The notes under the pieces were generated by a model. The model searched no databases. It was not told the DNA's origin and worked only from the letters and a program-made list of their open reading frames with translations. A stretch of DNA of 64,000 nucleotides from Trachythela sp. YZ-2020. Taxonomy: Eukaryota > Cnidaria > Anthozoa > Malacalcyonacea > Clavulariidae. The position numbers and the translations under genes are program-made. Positions 25,106-33,659 of the stretch are shown in pieces. Each line of letters starts with the position of its first letter. The stretch's first letter is position 1. The stretch spans positions 1,469,001 through 1,533,000 of the forward strand of contig JADLSH010000216.1 of the NCBI GenBank assembly GCA_016169945.1, in the 5' to 3' direction.

Positions 25106-27357
25106 CTAGGTAAGTACTTCTGGTAGTTCATCTGAATCATCCTCACTGTAACCACAAATGGCATCCAAGTCACTGTTTTCCAACAAATCTTCTAAATCCT
25201 GACAAACAGTTACTAAGTTATTGTTGTCTTGAAGTACACACAATGTTTCATCAAAGTTAGGTATGTCCATAAAAATCTCCTGGATAATTTCTAAAATCTT
25301 CAAGGCATGTGTAAGAGAAAATACAGGACAAGAGTCCAAAACATCACCAATAGTGAAAATTTGATGGCAATTTGTTAAAACATCTTCAATCAGGTGTTTT
25401 GAAAATCCATGACTACAAATATTATCAAACAATGCAGGCACTGCAGCCATACTGCCTCTCAATTCGTTTAGAGCATCTATTAAATCCACTTTGTCCTCAT
25501 GGCTTACTGGCCTTGTCAATTTGACATCTCCATTAGGAACAGGGCTCACAAGAGCTTGTTCAAAAGGCAATGAATGTTCTGAGCAAGATTCATTACCACA
25601 CTCACAAGTGCTAGTGCAATATGTACAGCAGCTGTGTCCCGGTTTTAAAGATGTTATTGTGTCATCTAGAGACTGGTATGCAGCGATGCGCAGACAATTT
25701 TTAGCATTTACAAATCTCTTAACTTGTTCCTCACATTGGCTAAGCTGATTACCATGATAAACTATGATGTTATGACATGGAAAACCATCCCTTCCAGCCC
25801 GTCCTGCTTCTTGATGTTGATCAAGAATGTTACGAGCTGGCCCCAGTTGATTACATAACGTATGTCAGGAAAATTTACACCCATGCTAAGTGCTGTCGAA
25901 GCAATGACAATTCTTATGTTGCCTTCTCCTTTCAATGAACTTAGTACTCTTTCTTTAGAGTGCTGCCAGCTACTTGAATGGTATATTCCAACTATACATT
26001 CAATGTCACAGTAAGCAGCTTTTCCAAGCTTCAGCATCAAAAAATTTACAACACTAGCAATGTCATTCATTGTATTGCAAAATATGATTGTTTTGTCAGT
26101 TAACACTCCCTTTTTCTTCACCATTTCAACCAACCAATCAAGCTCACTAAATATTTTATCCTTTGTAGTCTTCTTTACTGAGAACCGCAAATTTTCTCGG
26201 TGTGGACTAACATAAACTGTTAGAGGATCTTTCAGTGAAAGTTGGGATGCCACAATGGAACATGTCTGATGATCAGCAGTTCCAGTCATTGCTGCCATTG
26301 GTGTACCTGAAATAAAACAAAATAAATTCATTTTCCTTTACCCATTGAGCCATAGTGCACCCAAATAAGTCTGTATTTGTTATTTTACTCTCCTACACCA
26401 AACAATTTTACTTGCTAAGGGAAAGATCTTGTGCACTAATTTAAGAAAATCCCAAATTTACTGGACAGTAGATATTTATTATGCAATATTGATTAGACAA
26501 CAAATACCAAACAATTATGCACCTGAAAAAGTAATGGTGTGGCAGGCAAACTATTGGAAATTAATACCATACATGATACTCCACAGGTAGAAAAATTAAA
26601 TGGTAGATAAAGTGGGCATTTGAACAAATATGAATGAACACTAACCTGGTTTAAGAAATGAACGTAAAACTGATAACTTCCCGTATGCGGCACGAAACGC
26701 CAATGTTACATTGCTTTTCTTTGCTTTTGCATCCCTATAAAATAATATTTACACTGTAAGATAATGTGAGGAATTTATAGCATGTATAAATACTAAAATA
26801 CATTTATTGAAAATATCTAAGTGTGAAAATATATCGGGTGCCGAAAAATCGTACCTTAAACCAGTCCATGTTTCCAAGGTATGTGATTCGTCAACAATAC
26901 ATGCCACAATACCTCGAGCGTAAACCGAATCTCTCTTTAGTACCTCTAGAAACCTCTTGTCAATAGCACTTTCCGCAGAAGCATATACAATTTGATAATT
27001 GCTCGCTTCAACTTCGTCTATTTTATCCAATTTTTCGCTTAAATTACACGCAGTCAATCCCATTGACTCTACTTCCTTAATCTGATCGCATACGATGCTC
27101 ATCAAAGGGCAAATAACCAGAACACTTCGCCTATCAGTCGAAGAGCATATTCTATTCTTCATCATAACCAGTATTTGAAAAATTAAACTCTTGCCGTAGC
27201 CTGTCGGTAATACAGCTAGCAGGTCATGCCCCTCGTGCAAATGTCGTATCGCTTTCTTTTGTTCGTTCTTTAAATTTAGCTTTAATCCCTGTCCTTCTAG
27301 CACATTCAACACATTTTGTAAACACTCTTCAAATCCCTCTTCGCTGCTGACGGCCAT
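25106..27357 (-). pseudogene. RecQ-like superfamily 2 helicase, frameshifted
   Basis: Three exons on -: 27357-26855 from ATG (MAVSSEEGF), 26734-26646, and from 26307 down to the stop at 25106. Walker A is LPTGYGKS, motif Ia lies near CPLMSIVCDQ, motif II is VDESH, motif III is TGTA, and motif V is ASTALSMGVNFP. Motif VI (EAGRAGRDG) appears only after a one-base frame change near 25843. It is followed by a Cys-rich region with CCTYC and CECG, like the RecQ zinc-binding module. The C-terminal 120 residues are acidic and unassigned. It would unwind DNA during transposition or repair of the donor site, which is inference from other helicase-bearing transposons. The frame break makes this copy non-functional as read. 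Confidence 0.83.
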
Positions 27358-27448
27358 TTTGAATATTGATATTTGATAAGTTGCTGTTGATTGACATGTC
27401 TTCAGGCCTCTAACCAATGAAACGCTAGCGTTCGCCGGCGAACGCTGT

Positions 27449-27544
27449 GCATGAAGAATTATTATATGCGACGGCAGGCTCTTCCCTTCGAATCCCTCCC
27501 ACTGATAAACTGATCCCTCCCCGAAGAGCCTGCCTCGCAGGCTA
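27449..27544 (-). repeat. Academ-like right TIR (96 bp)
   Basis: Reverse-complement partner of 19664-19744, with about 14 extra bases (the CGGGGAGGGATCAG segment when read on -). The 9-bp target duplication follows at 27545-27553. Confidence 0.9.
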
Positions 27545-27553
27545 CAGGACACG

Positions 27554-28433
27554 CGTCATTCGATAGCTTATGACTTCCTCTTTAAAATTATATTTAGTTT
27601 GTCCCGGTTCATATTACATATCCAAATTAATTTGCATACATGTTCATAAATTATCTAAAAATTTTACAATTATTGTTGAAATAACCCTGAATTGCCAGAA
27701 CAGGGTTCAGAATTTTCGAGCAAATGTTAGCAAATTTTGGACCGAAATTGTAGCTCATATAAAAAGGAATATTATTGGAAAGTTTCATTGCATTTGAAGA
27801 AGTAGAAGTATTTTATTTTATTTTTTGAAAGTCGCATGCAAAATGCCGAGATCGTTGAAATTTGATTCCCGCACGCGGAAATTAATTACGAAATGCCATA
27901 TAAGGTCAGTGTTGATTGCTATAAACCAATGAAAATCCGCCGTCTAGGCAATTACATCACGCGGAGTCGATTGCCGGTACTTTCAATACGCTAGGATGCA
28001 AAGCCGCGGAGATTTAGCTTCCGAAGTTGCCCGAGCGTGCGCCGACAAAACCGGGATTTCGCAATAAACACGGGATTTTCACGGGAAAAGTCGAGAATTG
28101 TCATAAAATGGCTAGTTTATTTAGTATATTTATTTAAATACATCCTTTCGAACAGGATTTTCAAGAGCTATCCAATGGTCACACTTAGGAGTTTGTAGCG
28201 TGTAAACCAAAGGTAGGAAAGCGAAATGAATATATAATTAGTTTGTATTATTGTTAATTATTGTTAATTTGTAAACAATACAAAGTTCAGAGGTGTTTGC
28301 AAGGGGCTAAATTGGCCGCGTAGCATTGTAAACAAACACAATTTACTTCGCTAAAGACATCGTAAAACGCTGAATCGAACGGTGGTATTTTCATCTACAT
28401 AGCATGCACTGAACCGAAGATATGAAAACTGCA
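27554..28433. other. Flanking non-coding sequence
   Basis: About 880 bp with no recognised gene. It should continue the pre-insertion locus that lies left of the Academ-like element at 19567-19654. Confidence 0.5.
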
Positions 28434-28459
28434 AAAGTAGGACGACATCGTCCTACTTT
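28434..28459. repeat. Perfect 12-bp-arm hairpin at a repeat junction
   Basis: AAAGTAGGACGA and TCGTCCTACTTT are separated by two bases. The hairpin ends where homology to the satellite unit begins (AGCATAATATACGC). Confidence 0.85.
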
Positions 28460-28912
28460 AGCATAATATACGCAATAAACACAACAATTTTGTTTGCATT
28501 AGCCACGGCTATAAGCATTATGTAATACGACACCAGTGCATTAGTTAGGCAAATTTGCGAGATTTAAAATATATTTTGCTACTGGTATGCATGTATTCAG
28601 TAAACATTATACAACAATAAAATAAAATAAGTATGATAAGTATGAAATTAGGACTTCTTTCTCGGAGTTGCATAATTGCTCTTTTGAGTTTGCGCTCATC
28701 TCGTTGTGTCAATGATTTACGCCGACCTTGATAAGACTTTTTCAGCTTTTCGGTATTTTTATTTTTATTATCAAACCGCTTAAAAACTCTTAGAAGGCTT
28801 GACTTTGACATGTTAACGCAATTTTCCGATACGAATATTTGAATTCGCGCCTCAGCAAGAGGGCTAAAGCTCGCTGCTCTGCAGTTAAATCGTGAATTCG
28901 TGCTATGTTTGA
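28460..28912 (-). repeat. Partial inverted satellite unit with Tc1 N-terminal fragment
   Basis: It matches about 17935-18381 of the single inverted unit, including the Tc1/mariner helix-turn-helix fragment on - (about 28655-28900). Homology stops at GCTATGTTTG, where the 3' end of a non-LTR retrotransposon begins. Confidence 0.9.
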
Positions 28913-29670
28913 ATGAATGAATGAATAAACTTTATTTACCGAGGGTGGCACGTAACACAACTAATGTGATAAACTTGTGGCCCTCAACTGGATAAAAAAT
29001 ACAATCTGAATATGCATATATGTATATTTATATGTGTATATATATAATAAATTACCAAAAGTATGGTATAATAGTTAAAAAGTTAAAAAGTTTAAGAATG
29101 AGTTATATCTATAAAGATATTATGAGGAAATCATGTCTGTAAAAATGCCTTCATAAAGTCTCTTTTTAAAAAGTTTAGGTGAAGATAGTTTCCGAATGTT
29201 CAATGGGATATTGTTCCAAATGTGAGCAGACGACACGGAAAATGATCTACCGCCTTCTTTTATCCTTTTTGTTCTTGGCTGACAAATTGTGAGATCTTTG
29301 TGGCGACTTGAATTGGATGGAAGTAGATCTGCCATATATGATGGACAATTTCCATAGAAACGATTATGACATATCATGGCTTTTCTGATTTCAACTTCTT
29401 TGGTAAATGGTATCCACCCAAGTTTAGTAAAAAGTGGAATAGTTCTATCCCGAGTTGAAACGCCCAAAATAGTTCTTGCAGCTCTTTTCTGCAGTTTCGA
29501 TATTGGATCGAGGATTCCATCAGTTGTATTCGTCCAAACACAGCTTCCATACATCATTACCGATTTTATTGTCGCGTTGTAATAGGCTATACGTTCTTCC
29601 AGAGGAAGGTATGGTCTTATTTTCCTCAAAAGACCAATGCGACTGGAGAGTTTAGAACAAAGCTTATCAA
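28913..29670 (-). mobile_element. 5'-truncated non-LTR retrotransposon (CR1/L2-like)
   Basis: Coding frame 29670-29120 on - is the C-terminal tail typical of CR1/L2/jockey-type reverse transcriptases: LLRKIRPYLP, MMYGSCVW, KLQKRAARTILG, LFTKLGW and a final WNNIPLNIR block. The catalytic RT core is missing, as expected for a 5' truncation. The 3' end is a short ATTC-type simple repeat at 28913-28926. The 5' junction falls inside MULE exon 4, just after its first catalytic block, and the 3' junction abuts the satellite fragment. I could not define a target-site duplication, so the two flanks may have been rearranged after insertion. Confidence 0.8.
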
Positions 29671-29674
29671 CGCA

Positions 29675-30852
29675 TTTACCGTCAACAGCTGCTTGAATGG
29701 GTGACGAACCAGCTTGAATGTGCCATCAATGTACCACGTCTTGGCTTTACATAAAATTTTAAGTTGTTCATTCTTGGCAAATATAAGATGGCGTCGATCT
29801 TTCACCTTTATGTCAGCCTGAAGGAATCCTTGCGGAATACAATCATCCTCCAGCTCAAACAGCAGGTCTTTTGGATCTTCAGGCCGAAATTTCTGGCGTA
29901 GTCTGTTAGCTGCTCTGGCCATAAATTCGGGCTTGGGCAACGCTCCACAGGGTTCGCCGTGATCAAGCTCGTTAAGAAGGACCTAAATTAGGAAAAGACG
30001 ATTAAGATTAAATACCATACAATTCATAATAGCCAATAGAGGTCACAACTACACATTTATCAGTTGCACTGTAATTTGCAAAGCTTTTTTTCCCATTAAT
30101 ATGAATGGGTAATTCTGAATGAAAAATATTCCAAGGCCATTGTACTAACTTCAAATTTGTGTTCAAATGCACTTACCTCCTGGACAATGGCTGAGGCTGG
30201 CCTGAACTTGTCCTCTAACGCCTTTTTCTTCACTGCCGCCACCACTTTAGCTGCAGTAAAAGCTCCTGCTTCAACCTGGTGGTTGTGGCTTGAAGTTCCT
30301 GCCTTGTATGAACAGTCTCTCTCTATGACAGATGCCTTGCATGGGTTGCCCTTTGGTCGCACAGTGCATTGCCAGTATGTGGCATAAGCTCTTTTTGAGT
30401 GCACATTGTATGAAAATCCAATGCTGTCCACCAGACTTATTTTTCTTCTTTTGGTCCCATCCTCCACAAATCGATATGTGACTGGGGTATGGTCGACCAC
30501 AACATCACCAACGGGAGGGTCCATTATCGATGGCTCTACAGATGTTGACCTGGTGGAAGGTGAATCTGCTTGAAGGTAATCATCTTCGCTCTCTGAAATT
30601 AGTACAGTAAGCCAATAAGTTAGGCGGGCAAGAAATTTGTGTAAAATGCGGTTTCATAACAGTCTTTCAATTTTTATTATTTTGCCGGTATATTGGTACA
30701 CTCAATCTGGATAGATTGCATACCTTGAAGGGTGTTAGGTGGTGGACTGATATCTTGCGCTATTTCCGGTTCAGTTGCCAAATTAACCAATATATTGACC
30801 AACTCTTCATCGATCAACTCCTCACTGCCATCGCTTGAAGGATCTGCCTGTC
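29675..30852 (-). pseudogene. MULE transposase with FLYWCH finger, exons 2-4, interrupted
   Basis: Exons on -: 30852-30724 (acidic linker), 30592-30177 and 29982 to about 29675. Exon 3 encodes a FLYWCH-type zinc finger (TYWQC, later C, then HNH). Exon 4 contains TWYIDGTFKLVRHPFKQLLT, the start of the MULE catalytic domain, in which the Asp of DGTF is the first catalytic acid. The coding frame then runs into the retrotransposon, and the rest of the catalytic domain is absent. Upstream, exon 1 (PHD finger) is missing from this copy but present at 12194-12434, with matching splice phase. The element would have encoded a PHD-FLYWCH-MULE protein. Confidence 0.82.
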
Positions 30853-30887
30853 CTACTAGAAAACATATTTCATTCTTACATACAATC

Positions 30888-31419
30888 ATATATTGACCAA
30901 TTAACAACATCTACTCTCCAATATAAATTCTTATATACTTTTTCAATGTCGCAATATCTTTCTATACATGCAGGTGGCGTACTGAAAATAGTAATTTGCT
31001 ATGTTTAAGTAACCTAGTTTTGAGAAAAAGGGCCTTGATGGAATCTTTCAAGCTATGTTAGGTCCAGTTATCTGTAATTCTGTATTATTATATTCTGTAT
31101 TACAGATAATATCTGTATTATTATCTCTAAACAATCTCTAATTTTATCTCTACTGATTACTTCTTCAGTTTAATGGCTTTTACCGAAAGACATTTTGTCG
31201 AAAGACATTTTGCCGAATGGACAATTCGCCGACGGACATTTTGCCGAATGGACAATTTAACGAACGGACTCTTTGGCGAAAAGACATTTTGCCGAAGCCT
31301 GAAGGGAGAATTTGTCGAAAAAACCGTTTTGCCGAGTGTTATTTCCGCAAACTAAGACTACAAAAACGTTTCCTATGTTTTCGCGTTTTTGGCAGTTTGC
31401 GGAAGACTGACAAGTTAAC
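30888..31419. repeat. 531-bp segment absent from the paralogous copy
   Basis: Copy 1 reads straight from TACAATC to GAACAG at 10898/10899. Copy 2 has this segment in between, sharing only one base of junction homology. It is either an insertion here or a deletion in copy 1. No clear target duplication or terminal repeats. Confidence 0.75.
31180..31345 (+). repeat. Degenerate GACATTTTGCCGAA tandem repeat
   Basis: About nine imperfect copies of a 14-18 bp word (GACATTTTGCCGAA, GACAATTCGCCGA and similar) with irregular spacing. The repeat sits inside the segment absent from copy 1. The overlapping open frames (60-101 residues) are translations of the repeat. Confidence 0.75.
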
Positions 31420-31530
31420 GAACAGACTGTATAATAATAACATGAATGTTAAGAAAAATAAATACAAAAATATTTTACCAAGGTTTTTAAATACATTATA
31501 CAAACTGACATGCCTACTATAAGAGACATG
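31420..31530 (-). repeat. MULE intron copy 2, part left of the Polinton
   Basis: It matches 10899-11006 and ends with the left target duplication GACATG (31525-31530). It has a small insertion (CTATAAGA versus CTAGA) relative to copy 1. Confidence 0.9.
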
Positions 31531-31789
31531 AGTAGTAATGAGCGGGGCTTAATGGACCCGGTTTCATGCGCATAAATTAGCCATTTACCCTGCATAATTC
31601 ATGAGTTAATGATGTTAATGATCTGAATATTAATGAGTTTATAATTAATTCATTTCCGAGTATAATCCGAACAATTCCGAGTATGAGTTATGCATATTAA
31701 TTAGAATGTAAAATGAGTTTTTTCCGAAGATAAACCGACTTGTGGTAAAACAACGAGGGGTTTCCGACAAGTCGCCATTTTGTTTCAAG

Positions 31790-32167
31790 ATGGCGGAACG
31801 GTTAATAATGGATGTTTTAAGGGCAAATAACATTGAATTGAGTGAGGATACTTTTCGTTTTCATTTAAAATTGCTTTTGGAAAAGCATGAAGGTTTATAT
31901 AACACAATGATAGCTCGTATTGGAAGAGAGAATGTACTTGAAAATTTGTGTTTGATATATCGAGAGTTAGGGCATTCAAATTTTGGTAGAATTATGGCTT
32001 ACTTGACTTTAGTTTACAAAGTGAGTGATTTTTGTGATAAAGAGACTGTTTGTGATGCCGTAAGAATCTGTGTATGGGATTTAAAACGAGTGGATATAGC
32101 TAGCTTTGAAATAAAATTATCGTGGACACAACGCTTAATTGCATGGTTATACAACTTAACCTGGTGA
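31790..32167 (+). CDS. Candidate Bcl-2-like protein, TIR copy 1
   Basis: 125 residues from an ATG in strong context (AAGATGGCG). An in-frame GTG 48 bases upstream is less likely as a start. Predominantly helical and without a signal peptide. Residues 61-74 read GHSNFGRIMAYLTL, which resembles the BH1 signature of Bcl-2 proteins (N-W/F-G-R-I-V/M-A). It is preceded by a helix ending in YREL and followed by a Trp-containing C-terminal helix where BH2 would be. Bcl-2 homologues block apoptosis at mitochondria, and I recall them being reported from adintovirus-like elements. The assignment rests mainly on BH1 and no clear BH3 groove residues are claimed. An identical copy is in the right TIR. No C-terminal membrane anchor is visible. 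Confidence 0.5.
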   Translation: MAERLIMDVLRANNIELSEDTFRFHLKLLLEKHEGLYNTMIARIGRENVLENLCLIYRELGHSNFGRIMAYLTLVYKVSDFCDKETVCDAVRICVWDLKRVDIASFEIKLSWTQRLIAWLYNLTW

Positions 32168-32251
32168 AATTTGAATATCGCTAATCCGGGTTGAATAGCA
32201 AAAGTCATTAAGAAGTCATTAACTGTTGTACATGGCTGAACACATTGTACT

Positions 32252-32309
32252 TTAACGACATTGCCCAAACGCGTTTATGCTGAGCTTGTAAGAAACAGGC
32301 TTTAACGAC
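32252..32309 (+). promoter_or_regulatory. Paired TTAACGAC motifs upstream of the GRF gene
   Basis: TTAACGAC occurs at 32252-32259 and 32302-32309, 77-134 bp before the GRF start codon. The same pair is mirrored in the right TIR (41509-41516 and 41559-41566), upstream of the gene at 41147-41419. Confidence 0.45.
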
Positions 32310-32385
32310 AGGACAAGCCTGATTTAAACAAGAGGGCTTGCACATAAATGTCGCGCATCAAACAGTGTTTGTCATATACACAGCA

Positions 32386-33054
32386 ATGGAGTGCTTTCAT
32401 GGATTGCCAGCGTCCACGGTTACTACAAAAAATGGAACATTTTGGTTTTGCAACAAAAATAACCATAAAAGTTGTGAATTCTTCTGCCCTGATCAAGATC
32501 GCTCGTTGTACGAAACGGCTATGGTGATGTGGAGAGCGAATGGATCAATTCATCCGGTGTGCGATGCCCACCAAAGACCAGCGAGGATGAAAGTCGTCAA
32601 AGATGTCAATAAACGCAACTTTGGAAGGCCATTCTTCGTTTGCTGCGACCGTAATAAGCCATGTAACTTCTGGCAGTGGGGTGACAGACTTGAGCCACCA
32701 AAACCCAAGTGCCAACACGGATTGAGTTGTTGCGTACGGAAAGTCAAAAAGGAAGGGAGGAATCAAGACCGCCTTTTCTTCTGTTGCCCAAATGATAGAG
32801 AAAAATCGTGCGGTTTTTTTGAATGGAAACTCGATCTGGAACACCCATTCAACCAAGATCATTTTCCTCACGTTGAAAGAGTTGGTGTATTGCAGAGCAA
32901 TCCAGCGCTGTACACATACATGGTGGCTGAGACTGGACTTACCTTTACTAGTGCACGGGAAAATCCACACGATGCCTATGCTGAATATATGGGGGGATTG
33001 CCAATTTCCTCACTAACGAACGCTATGGAGAAACTGTCACTGATAGACTATTAG
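32386..33054 (+). CDS. Triple zf-GRF zinc-finger protein
   Basis: 222 residues; the first in-frame ATG is at 32386, in good context. Three GRF-type fingers lie in tandem. The first (about residues 3-35) has WFCNKNNHKSCEFF. The second (about 58-100) starts HPVCD and contains GRPFFVCC and CNFWQW. The third (about 106-150) starts KCQHG and contains RLFFCC and CGFFEW. GRF fingers bind single-stranded DNA or RNA and occur in APE2, NEIL3 and TOP3A. A stand-alone triple GRF protein could coat or recruit enzymes to single-stranded replication intermediates, which is inference. The C-terminal 70 residues are unassigned. TTAACGAC motifs lie just upstream, partly within the TIR. Confidence 0.8.
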   Translation: MECFHGLPASTVTTKNGTFWFCNKNNHKSCEFFCPDQDRSLYETAMVMWRANGSIHPVCDAHQRPARMKVVKDVNKRNFGRPFFVCCDRNKPCNFWQWGDRLEPPKPKCQHGLSCCVRKVKKEGRNQDRLFFCCPNDREKSCGFFEWKLDLEHPFNQDHFPHVERVGVLQSNPALYTYMVAETGLTFTSARENPHDAYAEYMGGLPISSLTNAMEKLSLIDY

Positions 33055-33107
33055 GAGACTATAATTAAGCTATTAAAACATTGTTATATTAACCCGAACA
33101 GAACACT

Positions 33108-33140
<33 letters not shown>
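33055..33140. other. Convergent intergenic with (AT)n tract
   Basis: The gap between the GRF gene (+) and the LRRNT gene (-) contains an (AT)n run at about 33109-33139. Confidence 0.7.
33109..33139. repeat. (AT)n microsatellite
   Basis: Uninterrupted AT dinucleotides in the convergent gap inside the Polinton. Confidence 0.95.
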
Positions 33141-33142
<2 letters not shown>

Positions 33143-33395
33143 AGTGAGTGAAATGTTGTAAATACGCTAAATGAAATAAATCAACATTGTCCTTTTCCGT
33201 TAGTGTTGTTATCTGGTTGTCGTTCATTAGTAATATCTGGTAATGTCCATTGCCTCTCACTCCATGTGGCAGGTGTGTGAACCCTCCATTCGCGCAATTC
33301 ACTAACTTAACCTTTTCGGAACACGTGCAAAACCGTGGACACGCCAAAACAGAAATAAAATTCAACAAAATTAAGAACAATGTTAGACACAGCAT
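33141..33395 (-). CDS. Small secreted LRRNT-domain protein
   Basis: 84 residues from the ATG at 33395. Residues 1-18 are strongly hydrophobic (LCLTLFLILLNFISVLA), a good signal peptide ending just before CPRFCTC. The next part fits an LRRNT cap: C-P-x2-C-x-C, a Cys nine residues on, then FTHLPHGV and the start of one leucine-rich repeat with LLMNDNQITTL. The protein stops within the first repeat, so there is no repeat array and no C-terminal cap. An upstream ATG at 33470 would add 25 residues and turn the signal into an anchor. LRRNT proteins are typically extracellular binders. In a Polinton this looks like a captured and shortened host gene. The gene is divergent from the small gene at 33477. 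Confidence 0.6.
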
Positions 33396-33476
33396 TGTGA
33401 CAAGCTTAGAATGCCTCAAAAGCGTGCTGTAATAAGACACCCTTTTCACTTGCCATACAACACTTGTCATGTTAAC

Positions 33477-33659
33477 ATGGGGAACTGCTTTGGACAGCCG
33501 CAAACACCTAGTATAGGACTGCGTGAAATTTTCAAACGCATTCGCTGTCTTTGCACCTGCTGCGGTGGTCGAGTTTTGATATATAAATCAGAACTAGATG
33601 GAAAAGAGGAAGGAAACGCTTCTGAACAAAATTTACTTCAATCCCAAGCACGAGGCTAG
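33477..33659 (+). CDS. Small protein with N-myristoylation-type start
   Basis: 60 residues starting MGNCFGQP, a good N-myristoylation context (Gly2 with small or polar residues after it). Cys4 and a following cluster CLCTCCGG are possible palmitoylation sites. The middle is basic (REIFKRIR) and the tail polar. This suggests a small peripheral membrane protein. It overlaps the first 62 bases of the integrase gene in another frame. Small ORFs arise by chance, but the start motif and the Cys cluster are unusual together. No family recognised. Confidence 0.45.
   Translation: MGNCFGQPQTPSIGLREIFKRIRCLCTCCGGRVLIYKSELDGKEEGNASEQNLLQSQARG

Larger units (their letters stand above)
19664..27544. mobile_element. 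Academ-like (helicase-type) DNA transposon, complete
   Basis: A 7.88-kb element with ends TAGCCTGCGAGGCAGGCT and its complement. It is flanked by a perfect 9-bp duplication CAGGACACG (19655-19663 and 27545-27553). Two genes converge: a DUF6589-type transposase on + (19938-24913) and a RecQ-like helicase on - (25106-27357). That gene pair matches what I recall of the helicase-bearing Academ lineage; the family label is from memory, while the ends, duplication and genes are read directly. Both genes carry frameshifts, so this copy is defective. Confidence 0.85.
31531..32361 (+). repeat. Polinton left TIR (~831 bp)
   Basis: It matches the reverse complement of 41455-42287 with only a handful of differences. 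It includes one whole gene (31790-32167) and two TTAACGAC motifs. Similarity ends after GCGCATCAAAC. Confidence 0.93.

Noticed and set aside
27570..27797. 75-aa open frame right of the Academ-like element
   Set aside because: No domain, AT-rich, non-coding composition.
28434..28470. Helitron 3' terminus (hairpin plus CTRR)
   Set aside because: The hairpin is not followed by CTRR on either strand, and no Rep/helicase gene of Helitron type is present.
29376..29582. 68-aa + strand frame across the retrotransposon
   Set aside because: Antisense shadow of the reverse-transcriptase tail.
31785..32268. Antisense open frames inside the Polinton TIR (64 and 84 aa)
   Set aside because: Shadows of the Bcl-2-like candidate; no ATG context or domain.
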